DNA from: Blasia pusilla
Taxonomy: Eukaryota; Marchantiophyta; Marchantiopsida; Blasiales
Length of the DNA: 64,000 nucleotides
Assembly: GCA_050084515.1 (NCBI GenBank)
Contig: CM114272.1
Coordinates: forward strand, 15,438,001-15,502,000
Direction of reading: 5' to 3'
This document shows, piece by piece, positions 42,629-53,790 of this stretch; within the stretch, counting starts at the first letter, position 1; every line of letters starts with the position of its first letter. The position numbers and the translations under genes were made by a program. Under the pieces are notes generated by a model, which did not search any database, had not been told where the DNA came from, and worked only from the letters and a program-made list of their open reading frames with translations.

Positions 42629-45491
42629 TCAAGTCATTTCATCTCCTCCATTTCCAGCACGGAGGAGGCTGGTGCCTTGCAAGTGATTGACATCTCCCCA
42701 AAGGCGTAAGGTCCACTCACATGTGGATGATATGCGAAACACATTGATTGATGTGTTGCGCACTCTGCTTAGTGGTTGCATACCTTTCGCATGGAGATGG
42801 AGTGCTTTCAAGACAGCACCATGGCTCACCACAATGACTCTTTGCCCTAAAATTGCCAACCCACAATTAACACAAATTTTCTTAGTCACTCTGCACTTTC
42901 TATATTCTGTGGAAAATGGAGGCCACGCATAAAATGGAGATAGAAAACAACCCACCGACAAACACTGCAAGCAAGCTCTCCGAGAGCTGAAGAAAAATAG
43001 AGCCAACCGACTACGATGGAGAGGGGTAAATCTTCTGGAATCACTGGAGGAAAACTTCGTCTCATGGACATTCTTTGTCAAGGACAGAGGAGAGCACACA
43101 CACAATAAAGGGGATCCAAAATAACCCTGTAAAGGATGAGAAAAGAGTAGATTGGAAATGTCAAAGAAGAAATCGAGCAGAACCTGCTACAACGGAGTGA
43201 AAGTCAAATCCCCCGAATCTATGTATGAATGTGGCATGTCCTGGACTTTATCCTTGCTCAACTGGAAGACGAAGAGAAGACAGCACTTGTACATAAAAGG
43301 GGAATCAAAAGACTTCTGTGAAGGAAAGGAGAAGACTCGGCATTCCCCCGATCAAGAATGTCAGCAGAAGAATCAGGGGAATGCAATTTCTTTGTTTTCC
43401 TATATTCACTCCGTTTCATCCATTTGTACTCCATTTCTCTGCTAACATCCCCAATCTGGAGTATGCCTACTCTTCTGAACAACTACAATGGAGTAAGGGT
43501 GAATCCGTTGGAATCTGTATATGAAAATGGCGTCTCATGGACTATATCCTTTCTGACCTAGAAGATGGAGAGAGCAGAGCACTCGCACATTAAAGGGGAA
43601 CCAACAGGACCCCATGAAAGAAAGCAAAAGAATAAATTGGGAATGTGAGGAAAATAGGCTACATGTGGTCAACATTGAAGTGTGGAGGGGAAGAGAGACC
43701 ACTCACCTGAACTAAAATCACCGACAGCAAAAAGATTGTCCCACAAGGTCGAGAAAACAAGGAAATGAATTTAACAATGTGTACGTAAAAGTTCAAATAT
43801 AATTTTACTCAAGTCGAAGGAAATCTGGATTGGGGAATGTAACACAGCATGGTCTAAAACATAGTTGAGGGGGATAGAAGAGAAGGTTGAACCCTTACAT
43901 ACTAAGTACGCTCGCTATTATTTTGAGCCTTCATCATCTCTCTAGTCTTAATCACCTGACGAAAGGAGGCGCGGCATAAGAGATACACTCACTCTTGGAT
44001 ACGACCACAAGGAGCACTTCAAACCAATCCAAAGCACATAGATTCTTGTGAGCCGATGCCACTGATTAATTGTAGTGAACAAGGTAGGTTACCAAGATGT
44101 TTCAGAGCAATCTCCTCATATGCTGCCTTGGTTCGTGCATACAATTGATTCAAGCTCTCTCCTCCTCCCTGCGATGACAATTGTTGTAAGCCTTTCCAAC
44201 TGGTAAAATCTCCACCACATGATGAAATGAGAGTTTATGGTTACAACATACCCTTACAGCTGTGACCAACCTAGAAAATTGAGACTTGGCATCCAACAGA
44301 TTGTAGAGAGTTGAAAGGACTGCAACGAAGGCAAAGAATCAGAGAATTACAGGAATAGGCTCATCTAGATTCTTGGAAAGTGAAGCCCGGAGGGCTTTGG
44401 GCTCAACAATCTGAGCCTCTGCTCGGGTAAGCCCTTGAAGGCTGCCCAAATGTCTTTCTCTTAGTGATTCACTTAATATAACCTGCACCCATTAGTCAAC
44501 AAAATCCGGAAATTAACATGATCGTGCCTCAAATTGTATTGAAATTGATGATTCAAACATATTAGCACTCGGTGGAGTTGAGGGTATTCCACTCCAGCTC
44601 ACAGAAGAAAGGTCACCATCACCATTGAGCCTAACTTTTGACATGTTCATAAGGCCTTACACATTAATATGTTAGTTTGAATTGCTTGCCTGAGAAAATC
44701 CACACCTATCTGCAATCATCTGGGCAGTCTCCGAAGCCCGCTTGAGATCTGAAGAATACACAGCAGTGAACTTTGCATGTCTGGCCAATCGTTCTGCCAC
44801 CTGATACAATAGACACGAAATTCCAACTCTTGGCCATCAATTTCCTCCTACAAAATGATCACTTAGACTTTCCGAATTGGAAAAGGACAATTCCATCCGA
44901 ATCAGTTTCCTTGTCTTCATGCTTGGCAATAAACCACTCCCACACAGACTTCGAAAGCGAAATCTGACCAACTCCTATGAATCAAAACAACGACAAAGAA
45001 TCTAATGTGGCCGAGGACTAGCTCTACTGGTAAGATTCACAATGACATGCAGTTGAAGTCTTACATATTCTCAAGATGATTTGATCTTGTTCATGATACT
45101 ACCGGACACTGGAAGGGACCATAAACATGGGAACTTACAGCCTGGGCTTGCTTCACTCCAATTTCACTCAAGTCTGATTCAGCTTGTCCCTGTACACATC
45201 AACAAAGTGTACAAAACCATGTCGAGTTAGCTTGCATAGCCAAAGAAACCATGTCCTCAGTATGAACAGCAATGGTCACCTTACGTCACTTGCTGTGATG
45301 ATGAAAAGGTAGCAGGGGATGAAGAAACAGTAAACAGTGCAACGATTGCACAGAGAAATCAATCCAATAAGACCAAGCATTTATAGGAGTAAAACCTGAA
45401 GTCGTTCAATGGCATTCCAAGTTGTTTGGCCGTGCCTCACAACTACCAATTCCGACATGTTCACTCCTACCATTTCACTAAGATGCCCCAT
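42629..45491 (-). CDS. histidine phosphatase / phosphoglycerate-mutase-like protein, six exons
   Basis: Minus-strand exons are 45491-45396, 45189-45139, 44800-44690, 44482-44351, 44168-44093 and 42846-42629; joined they give 227 codons plus TGA with phases 0,0,0,0,1. Exon 1 holds the phosphohistidine motif R19-H20-G21 (V-V-V-R-H-G-Q-T-T-W-N), exon 2 G-Q-A-E-S-D-L-S-E-I-G, exon 3 V-Y-S-S-D-L-K-R-A, exon 4 L-R-E-R-H-L-G-S-L-Q-G-L, exon 5 G-G-G-E-S-L-N-Q-L, exon 6 V-I-V-V-S-H164-G. Length and order match the Arabidopsis At3g50520/At5g04120 family (about 230 aa); relatives act as phosphoglycerate mutase or metal-independent phosphoserine phosphatase, and I cannot tell which. Intron 3 has a GC donor (CAG|GCAAGC), intron 1 a weak GTTTTA donor. 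A 5' non-coding exon may end at 45642. Intron 5 is 1246 bp and repeat-filled. Confidence 0.92.
43011..43660 (+). repeat. three diverged direct repeats inside intron 5
   Basis: Units start at 43011, 43187 and 43483 with CTAC(A/G)A(T/C)GGAG, then TCTGGAATC/CCGAATC, ATGGACT-TAT, AAGGACAGAGGAGAGCAC-type blocks and AATAAAGGGGA(A/T)CC, each about 170-180 bp. They are direct copies within the long intron of the phosphatase gene. No coding frame runs through all of them. Confidence 0.65.
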
Positions 45492-45521
45492 TCCGATCCT
45501 CACAAGTGAAGATGATGAATT

Positions 45522-47604
45522 CTGTGACCACAAACACGAGTTGAGTTCCCTACAACATGAATTAAATTCAAAAAATATTTAGTCTCCATCTAAATCCCTT
45601 CACACACACACTCACGGCGTTTATCAAACACCAACTCTTACTGAGGTGCACAAGGGGAAGAACCCAAGCTAATCTGCCACCATGTTTCACAATCCTCCGG
45701 AAGAGCGAGCGCTCGCTAGTGATGACTCCGCCATCCGAGTGAAGAAAGCTGAAAGAATGCCCTCAATCATGAACATTTGTGAAGGACAACAGTCAAATCC
45801 ACCCATGCATTCTAATCTAATCTAGAAGCAATTATAGAGCTGCACAAGAGAGTATTAGTGATGGAATTTACGCACAAACGTACAATTCTGCACTCCTTTC
45901 AAGTGTGTAAGTTTTACTTGGTTGCTTCTTTCCTTCACTCCTCTCGAAAGTGGCTCGCTTCTCCCCACAACATCAATGCAAATCTCCAACCACCACTCTC
46001 CCCCTCTTCCTCCCTACTTCGTCTGCTTTACCGTGATAACCCAAGAAGTTTAGGAAAGATTCGCCATTGCATTCTCCTCCTCCACCTACACCACTCAAAA
46101 GTAGAGATCGCCTGTTCTCTGACACTCCACCACGTCTGGCAAGAAAGGTAGCATGAGACAGAGAGTGAGTACACTCCCAATCTCTTCATTAATCCATCAT
46201 GTCTACCTTCAACTCACCTCACCCAAACCAACACACACACACATGCGAACTTCGGAGAGATATTAATTGCACAATTTGCAAATCTTATGAATAACTTCTG
46301 CATATTCCTCGAAGACACAGCCTGCTTTCCTGTCAAATTACAAAATAGACAAGCTGCGCTGACAACTGCTGTCCCTTTTATGTGGCATTCCTTCTTCAAT
46401 CGATGGAACTACGAAGGAGCAGCATCCTTATTCCTCCACAACTTCAGCCCTTTTCAAGGAACACGCTCTGCAGACCCCTCCACTCTCATCATCAGAACAA
46501 AAAATTGAAATTCCTTCTGTTTGTGCGCACTGTTGGCTTCGCACCAAAATATGAATAGGGGTGAATGAGAGATTGAGAGTCTGTTGGACTTTGTCCATCT
46601 TTGAAACAATTTGAATAGAAGCAGATGAGGGAATTGAAAAATTAAAGGAAATTTTAAGAGATAAAATCTATCTTTTAGAAATTACCTTCACGTTATTTTA
46701 TTTGTGGAAATACGGTTTCAGTAAGTTTTTTGAAATTATTTCAGCAATAGTGGAAATAATATTACCTTTGAAAATATTGCTCTCAGAAAGGAGTTTCTAA
46801 GTAGTTTCATGGCGATTTGGGGGAGAAATGCAATGGAGTACAGCTTGTGAAGCCGAGGCATTGAATTTCCTCCAAATTCAAAGCATAAGTGGATCGAGGA
46901 TTGTTGGGCACGAGCGACAATTGTTGCCCTGTGATTTCTGATCAGGGAGAGTCGACCTTATTGAGAGTGAGAAACTTGGAAGCTGAAACCAGAGTGAGGC
47001 CCTTTGAGAGCCCTTACAACATGTAGGAAACATGGTGAATGAAGAATTATAAATGGAGTCCATGTGGATAGGTTAGATGAGCAGAACAGAAAATGTCAGT
47101 TACTTGTAGAGGCCGTAAAAAGCATACGTGCTGAGTACTCGAGCAACAGACAAAGTACTTTTGGGACCTGACATAGCTGCCTGCCTGCCTGGAACTGATA
47201 ATTAGACAATCGAGTCACTACCCACCTCGAGCCACTACCCATCTCAATATGAGATTCGAGTGGCCATTCATTGCTTCAAGAATTGCAAGTTCAGCAGATC
47301 ATTGTCTCACCTGAGAAAATGGGTTAGAAAACATCAAGACGAAAACTCATTCTGTACTCTTTTGTGCCTAGACCTCTACCACAGGTCTACCACTGATGGT
47401 AGTTTTACGTATTCGAACGATTACGAGCAAAAAATAATCTGTTCTCAGACAGAGTTCATATTTAAGAAACTCCTATTGTTCTGTTTTCCTAGCTTGCAAG
47501 TCAACATAGACGCAATCAAGAAGAAAGATCTTACTTCAAGATTTTCTCCTTTTCTTGTTCCGTTCCATTCGTGCTTAGGGTTTAGACTTCGCAAATTCAC
47601 GAGG
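45522..47604. other. 5' region of the phosphatase gene and gene-free DNA
   Basis: On the minus strand an exon-like segment ends in CACCTCA followed by GTAAGA at 45641, a good donor, and the acceptor of coding exon 1 is at 45523. It contains a short upstream ORF (ATGGCGGAGTC..., 15 codons), so it is probably 5' UTR. From 45900 to 47604 no other gene is recognisable; CA-rich microsatellites occur near 46230. Confidence 0.4.
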
Positions 47605-48129
47605 ATGGTGAAAACCCGTCCACCGGCGTATCAGGGTGGAGGTTCGACTAAACACCGGTGCCGGGCCCTTGAAGATGTACGTACTCTGCGATTGGGCTCC
47701 CCAAATGCTAGTATCCGCTCGCTTTGCAGCCTGACTGGAAGTTACGCCGTTCAAAGATCGGAAGTTTTCTCAGAGTCTGATGTACTTCCGAACAACTTGC
47801 GACATCAGGTAGATCCAGCACATGGAAGTTAAGCCTTTGAAATTCTTTAGGCGAAAACTCAAATTGAAATGTGCGATGTCATTCTCGAAACCCACCAATG
47901 TGATACCCATATGCTGCTTAGCACGCCGTTTAGTAGCCACCCTAGCAAGACTGAAGCTTGGAGAAACGCACGATGGGCCCCGAGTAGGAATCATAAGCAC
48001 ATGTCCACGCTTCTGGGTGTCTTCTTTGCTCCCTTCCAACATGGCTGCTGTAACTTTCCAGAGCACCTGAATGCCAGACTCGCAGTGTACAACGCTTTAG
48101 GGTTTCCAAGTGATGAAGCACCGGCATGA
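47605..48129 (+). CDS. tentative two-exon hypothetical protein
   Basis: An ATG at 47605 opens 68 codons that end exactly at CAG|GTAGAT (47809); a pyrimidine-rich acceptor TTCTTTAG ends at 47850 and the following 92 codons run in the same phase to TGA at 48127-48129. Reading through the intron would meet a TAA. The putative intron is only 42 bp, shorter than plant introns normally are, and all three frames of the second exon are largely open, including one on the other strand. I know no homologue. Low confidence; a chance arrangement is quite possible. Confidence 0.2.
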
Positions 48130-49066
48130 TTAAACTGCTAATAATCACTTCAGTCGGTGAACATCGATTTTATGGACTAGTGGAACGTACGTCTGGAAAC
48201 AGAAGGTGGAGCATTGAACAGAGAAATTCATGCCATGATGTCAAGGAGGACGTTCAAATCATAACGAAGAGAACGTGAATAAATCTTCACACTTTTCGTA
48301 TGGAAAACAATGATGGAGAAGATCCTACCCTGAAGCTCAGGTAGGGCGAGAGAGCAAATTTCTCCTGATATCAACCTACACAATGTAGGATACCGCTCAT
48401 CGTCTAGGCTTCCCATAATCATCTCATAGCTGACCGTCAGCCCAAGTCAACGGCAGTAACGCACAGTGATCATGTTGCACGCGTCCTTACACACAACATT
48501 TTGAAGATCTCTAACCCAGCTGTAGCCGTGGAATACAGATAAAATCGGCGTGACGAGATTCGTAGCCGTAATCGCGTTGCGCCAAGCCTATAAAAGACTT
48601 CATCCTCGAGAATTTGTGGATCGCGGGTCATTCGTACACATTTACGGCTCCCTTCGCTAATAATAAAACTAAAAAGGAAGTAAAAAAGTGTTTGAAGAAT
48701 TTTTTCATCTAAATTTTCTAAAAAATCATTTTTGTATTAGCTGGTCGCCAAACATAGAGGCATTTCCAAATTAAGAAGTCACTCTCCAATAATAATATAA
48801 ATTATGGTCCCTATTAGTAGCAGCTAAATTTGGTTCTAGCTAATGGTGACAACTCGTCCCTCGGAGTGCAGCGACAATATAGGGTGTCCACTTGTCTGTT
48901 TCATGTACATGTCACTGGTATGGCCGATGGATTGTTACGCAAGCCTCAGGATTTTTTGCAGCCACAACAAGAAGGCTACGATGGCTACACACAAGAAGTG
49001 TTCAGCAGTGCATCGCATGAGCGAGTAACGCGTATGGTAGACTCGGGTTCTAAACAGGGAAACACG
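48130..49066. other. gene-free DNA with a TATA box
   Basis: A good TATA box (CCTATAAAAG, near 48589) lies on the plus strand, followed by CATCCTCG about 20 bp on. No coding gene starts downstream before the LTR at 49071, so it may drive a non-coding transcript or be chance. Confidence 0.35.
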
Positions 49067-49070
49067 GAAC

Positions 49071-49679
49071 TGTTGTGCGCATACACATCGCTACACAACC
49101 CACATCGCTGGTCACAACTACATACCACACAACACCGATCTTCCCCAACATACGGGTAGATCCACACGTAAATGAAACATACTCATGCATATACACTAGG
49201 ACCCCACAACACGGCTTACCCGGCCTAAAACTCCACTCATGAATCTACATCGGCATATCGAACCACATCCACTCTCTGCTATGAGGGAATCCGGACACTA
49301 GCACCCTAACTCCTATACACCCACACACGTCTATGGAAGAGAGGCACTCCTAAGGCTCAACATGAGAAAGATGGCTTGAGAAAGCCATCTCTCTCATTCT
49401 TATACCCTTGGAAAGAGCCAAAAGGCTCTTCTCCCAAAAATAGCCCTCCAAACGGTAACCTGCATGCACAGCTAACCAGATGTCCATTGACTCGATCAAC
49501 AGGTCACTTGACAGCCTAAAACCAAAATAGGGAAATCGCCATAAACGACGTCCCCAACACAACAGACCTGTGGCCAACCTCATCCGACATCCCGGGGCGA
49601 AGTTACACCCGAATAGCCCGTTGACTCTCTATGTCGTTGACGCGATAGAACTCTACCTACGTTGAAAGAAGATGTGACA
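49071..49679 (-). mobile_element. LTR of the TGTCACATCT family (3' LTR of the minus-strand element)
   Basis: The inverse of the LTR at 11611-12228: on the minus strand it begins TGTCACATCT at 49679 and ends GCGCACAACA at 49071. Its outer flank is GAAC (49067-49070), repeated at 56706-56709 beyond the other end of the element. Length 609 bp. Confidence 0.8.
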
Positions 49680-49681
49680 AA

Positions 49682-49816
49682 TGTCGTGCGCATACACATT
49701 GCTACACAACCCCCATCATTGGTCACATCTACATACCACACAACACCGATCTTCGCTAACATACGAGTAGATCCACACATAAATGAAACATACTCACCCA
49801 TATACACTAGGATCGC
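49682..49816 (-). mobile_element. partial LTR directly abutting the full LTR
   Basis: Only the last 135 or so bases of the LTR are present (minus strand ends GCGCACGACA at 49682) and just two bases, AA on the plus strand, separate it from the full LTR. The methyltransferase-like frame runs into it at about 49816. The two-base spacer recalls an LTR-LTR junction. Confidence 0.7.
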
Positions 49817-50189
49817 ACAACCGCCCCCCTAGCTGGCAGTTGGGTCCCCCTAACTCTAGATAGCACACACATATGTACTCAAAAAGATTTCCTATCCTAT
49901 ACACATCTAGCAGCATCGAAGTCGTCATCCCTGCAAGACTGCAACAACCCACCGTGTTGATCCCTCCGAAGAGATCTAACACTCTCGTACCCTCCTCCAA
50001 ACATGGACACGGCTCCACGCCTGTCTCACGAGCTTGTCTGCAGTCCACGCATCTCCATGCTCGTCCCCAATGAAAATAAAGCAACTCTACACCATGGGAA
50101 GAGACATCCACCCTAACATGTCTCTCTATAGGACTATCCGCTACGAGAATGTCCCGCGCATGTGTGCTCCTCTCCGCAAACCCTCTTGA
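49817..50189 (-). pseudogene. retrotransposon-encoded C5 DNA methyltransferase, N-terminal fragment
   Basis: On the minus strand the frame that follows the protease carries W-R-C-V-D-C-R-Q and then V-L-D-L-F-G-G-I-N-T-V-G with L-A-G-M after it (near 50000-49920). F-G-G-I plus the Thr spacing and the following helix are the S-adenosylmethionine-binding motif I of cytosine-5 DNA methyltransferases. In related streptophyte LTR elements this domain follows a similar protease. The sequence breaks into LTR before the P-C catalytic loop (motif IV), so neither the catalytic Cys nor the target-recognition part is present. A TGA precedes it at 50190. It cannot be active. Confidence 0.72.
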
Positions 50190-50665
50190 TCAGTGAACAC
50201 CACCTATGAATGCTGCCAACGTGGTCAATGTATCCTCTTGCGGTCGACCACCATTAACTCTTGCAAACTGCATCGGTGGATAGCTCACATGTCCATCACC
50301 TGATTGCCACCTTGGCCGATATGAAACCGTCTCCTCCAAAAAATCCAGAATAAAACCAAGGGGATACATCATCGACCTCCCTACCAACACATCATATGCC
50401 TCTGCCGGTGTCATAATCGCCCGAGTGCGCACCATCGCACTATCCAACTCATGCTCTGGCTGGAGTCCAACCACCAACTCCATTCGAGTCATATACTACG
50501 TGGGTGATACGCTCCCATTAGAGGTCTGTATTTGAAAAGGACAACGCTCAATGTCGCCTTTCCATAAACCCAATGCCAACACGCCACCTTCCCTAACATC
50601 AAGGGTTGCGCTCCCGAATCAAGTAGGACGCACTGCAGGTGGTACACCGTACCTGTGGAACTAAC
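50190..50665 (-). pseudogene. retroviral-type aspartic protease of the LTR element
   Basis: Minus strand: C-V-L-L-D-S-G-A-Q-P-L-M-L-G at about 50635-50594 is the aspartic protease active site with D-S-G. It continues through C-P-F-Q-I-Q-T-S, then after a TAG at about 50498 the frame keeps Y-D-V-L-V-G-R-S-M-M-Y-P-L-G-F and Y-R-P-R-W-Q-S-G-D-G. This pattern belongs to the gag-protease part of the LTR elements that carry a methyltransferase domain. Confidence 0.82.
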
Positions 50666-52545
50666 AAGCGAAAAATTCCTGTTCGGTTATACAACACACT
50701 TGGTGTGATCATAGCTCGCTTTATCGCTGGCATATCTACCAACTTTGTCGTCGCCTTGACTTAGTGGGGGACATCCCGAGCAGCTGCTCCAAGGGCAATA
50801 CCACCACCTCCTCAACTACCTCTGAATGAGAGGCAGTTAGTCACCTCTTCACGCTCACACAATATGGTGGCCAGCCAGAACACCTCCGCTGTTCCAACTC
50901 CCAATGTCGCCAACTCCATGGCGGAAAACAACAAAGCGTGGCTCACCCTAGTGGCCACCTCCAACAACATGGTTGATACTGGCTCCTCCTAAGCCGGCAT
51001 AGGAGTCATCTCTCCAACTCCTCGTGACGTTGACGTACATGTCCCACTTGTGGGAACTATCGGTCATCGAGGCACCATCGATGGTGTATGTAGTGCCTCC
51101 GACAATGTGAACGACAAGGAAACCCTCGCATGCCGCCCATCGGTCCCCTCTTGTGGGTCAATCTCAACCCCACTTCTTGATGGCTTGGTTACTCTCGAAG
51201 CACCCCAAGTCACCACCGCAGCAGCCTCAACTTGAGCTGCACTACACATAAATCCCATCCCCGCAGAATCCTCACCAGCATCATGGTAAGATATGGAGGT
51301 TGGCGCCACAATAGCTACTCTCAACTCCGCCCTTGCCTGCAACTGCATCATCGTCATGGCAGCAATCCTCTGCTCCAACTGATCAATGCACGTAAGGAGC
51401 GCTGCATTGGGTGTACATCCTCCATCTCCTATGAATGGTGATGGCACTCTACCACCACAATCATCCACTGACTCTCTCGCCCCCAAGTCTTCTGCTTACC
51501 TCTAGACCTACCTCTGGGCAAAGATCTTAACACATATCCCTAGTGTGACCATATCGATGATAATAATCACACTGCAACTGTGGTGGGGCCATCCTCTATG
51601 GCTCTTGAGCAATCGGAAGCGCCTGTGGCCCTCTCCCATGCTGTGGGTAGCCCCTATGTCTATGTGGTCCACCACACATCCAACAAGCCAACCCTGTCCC
51701 CTGCTAGGTATCATGTGTCAGTGCGGGCCGTTGCCTCATCGGCTCACAATATCCGCCCTGCTCTCTAGGCCCACCGGCCCACTCTTGTGGTACTAATGCA
51801 TGTTAGGACACATGTGGATGCGACGCGATTGGATAAATGCCTCCCTCAGACTCTCATCCGATCTCCGCTAAAAATCTTGTAGAGTGTTCAGCTTGTCGGT
51901 TCGCACGTCTTGGTAGCTCCTCCCGAATTGTCAGAAGAACTCCACTGTAGGACTAAAACTTGGTGGTCCTCTACCACGAGAGATCTATGCCACCTCACCA
52001 CTCTCACTGCCATCCTCTCCATCTAATCCCCGGGCTGATGGTGTAGGTCTCTCTGCTCTCACTATCCCGTCATACGCCTCGCGACTACGAGTGGACACAT
52101 ACCCTTGAGCCCAATACACCCTCCAGGCATCGATCTTTATAGAGTATAGAGATCGGAACTCCATGTAATCATCCATAGGCTGACCCTCTAAGTGTTGGAA
52201 CAACCCCTTCCATGCCATAAAAGGGTTGAACCGCGTAGGGGTCCGTATCTCTTGGAAGTCACACCACGTGTCAAAATCCTAGATGAAATCATCTAAATCT
52301 ATGGTGCCTACTACACCCAAGAAAGGATGCATGCCCGAGTGGCTCATGTCGTCCATCTCTCGCCACGTATCACTCTCCCCGTCTGCGATCTTATCATCAC
52401 ACCCACTGTCTAATAATGACGATCCACCCACACATGGGAGTCGGGGTGGTTCCTTACTCAAAATCCCTCGATATCTCACACCACTCCGTGTCACTCCATT
52501 ACTACTACTTGTACTACCCCGTTCTTCCGAACCCTGGAAGAACGT
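50666..52545 (-). pseudogene. gag region with degenerate zinc knuckle
   Basis: Minus-strand frames at 52494-52279, 52218-51985 and 51486-51064, read with intervening stops, form a gag-like protein: M-A-W-K-G-L-F-Q-H-L, then K-L-N-T-L-Q-D-F and E-S-L-R-E-A-F-I-Q-S-R-R-I, as in the Retrotrans_gag domain. Near 51555 a knuckle reads C-D-Y-Y-H-R-Y-G-H-T-R-D-M-C, with Tyr in place of the second Cys. It lies 5' of the protease on the same strand, as expected. Confidence 0.72.
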
Positions 52546-53790
52546 TGTCGTATAGTAAAATCAGCCAATGTGTAACTCCTTCCTCATTAAGTGTTAGATA
52601 TATTTTATTAGTATTAAATAAATTAGCTTAGGAAAAGGAAATTCTCATATTTAAACCTCTTTATGGTGCCTCTTTTATGCGGGCCCAACTTTAGGAAAAG
52701 AGATCATAAAAAAAAGATGACTTCATAAAAGTAAAGTAATGAGGTTGGTAATTTAATAAAAAGCAAAAGTAGTCTTGGTTGGTGGCTAGGGTAGTTGGGG
52801 TAATTTGGAAAATATCAAATGGGTAAAAGAGGATATTTTGGAAGAGATAAAAAGAAATCTATTGTCAAAATATGATTGGCTAAGCCTTGAGAGGAAGCCA
52901 TGTGGCACAAGATAAGATTAGTTCTATTTCGTACTCTTGTGGATCTCTTGTGAGTATATAAAGAGGAAGGACCTTCAAGGGTTCATCACATTCTATTTCA
53001 CATCTTGAGTTTCTCGTGTCACTCTTGAGTATATGGTTTTGGGATTGCTTGCTCTACTAATAAGAGTGGATCACCCCTCTTGGGAGAGTAACTTGACAAT
53101 GCTCTATTCGAGAGGTTTCTGAAGTGTGATGTGTGTGGAGATGAGAGGCTTGTCACCTTAAAAGAGTTTAGTCATACTAAAATAGTGAATGTTTTGACTT
53201 GTTATTTTCCCAATGAGACTGGATTATCCCTCTTGGGAAAATAATTCCCCAAAAACTCATTCTTGAGGAGAGTAGAGAAGTATCAAGCATGGATAGGGAT
53301 GGACGACGAGTTGTACCCGACTTTCCTTTCCTCAATCCTTACCATGTCAAGGTACTCTTTATAGATAGGCAGTGGTTCACTCGCTATTTAGTTTATCATT
53401 TTGGGGAGGCGTTCATGAACCAGGTCATGCAATCTCCAACTCTGGTGATTCTTCCTATCGTCATATATGGAAGAACATGGGATTGTATTTTGTATGTTCT
53501 TATATAGCGATCCATGGAGCTTAATAGGCCTACTCAAGTAGGGTTTAACACTAATTATGCTATCTTCCTTGTGTACAAGCGTAAAGTAGTTTATAGGGAT
53601 TTTATAGTTACGAATCTTGGGGTCTGATGTTACGAAGAAGTGATTGCCTTGGCACTTCCATATGTGATACTTGTCGTGAGAGAATGGATAATATACATAA
53701 TAATTTTATATTGAAAAAGGAGAACTTCTTAGAGAGTTTATCTTACATCGACCACGTCTGCCGCAGCTACATGGCCCGCCCTTACTTGAA
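52546..53790 (+). mobile_element. TIR element B, copy 1 (right end missing)
   Basis: It starts TTGTCGTATAGTAAAATCAGCC, runs parallel to the minus-strand copy at 60432-61791 for about 1240 bp, and stops matching near ACTTGAAG at 53788, so the right terminal repeat is absent. A TATA box (AGTATATAAAGAGG) lies near 52955. It holds a 72-codon frame at 53289-53507 that is nearly identical to one in copy 2. It interrupts the minus-strand gag region. Confidence 0.75.
53289..53507 (+). CDS. 72-aa ORF of TIR element B, copy 1
   Basis: Starts M-D-R-D-G-R-R-V-V-P-D-F and contains W-F-T-R-Y-L-V-Y-H-F-G-E-A-F and P-I-V-I-Y-G-R-T-W-D. The stop (TAG) is followed by further sequence in the same frame (N-R-P-T-Q-V-G-F-N-T) that is also conserved in copy 2 with its own stop at the same place, so the reading may be longer in a parent. 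I do not recognise the family. Confidence 0.5.
   Translation: MDRDGRRVVPDFPFLNPYHVKVLFIDRQWFTRYLVYHFGEAFMNQVMQSPTLVILPIVIYGRTWDCILYVLI

Noticed and set aside
47260-47832. 190-codon plus-strand frame
   Set aside because: Its first half has the composition of intergenic DNA; only the part from the ATG at 47605 was kept as a tentative exon.
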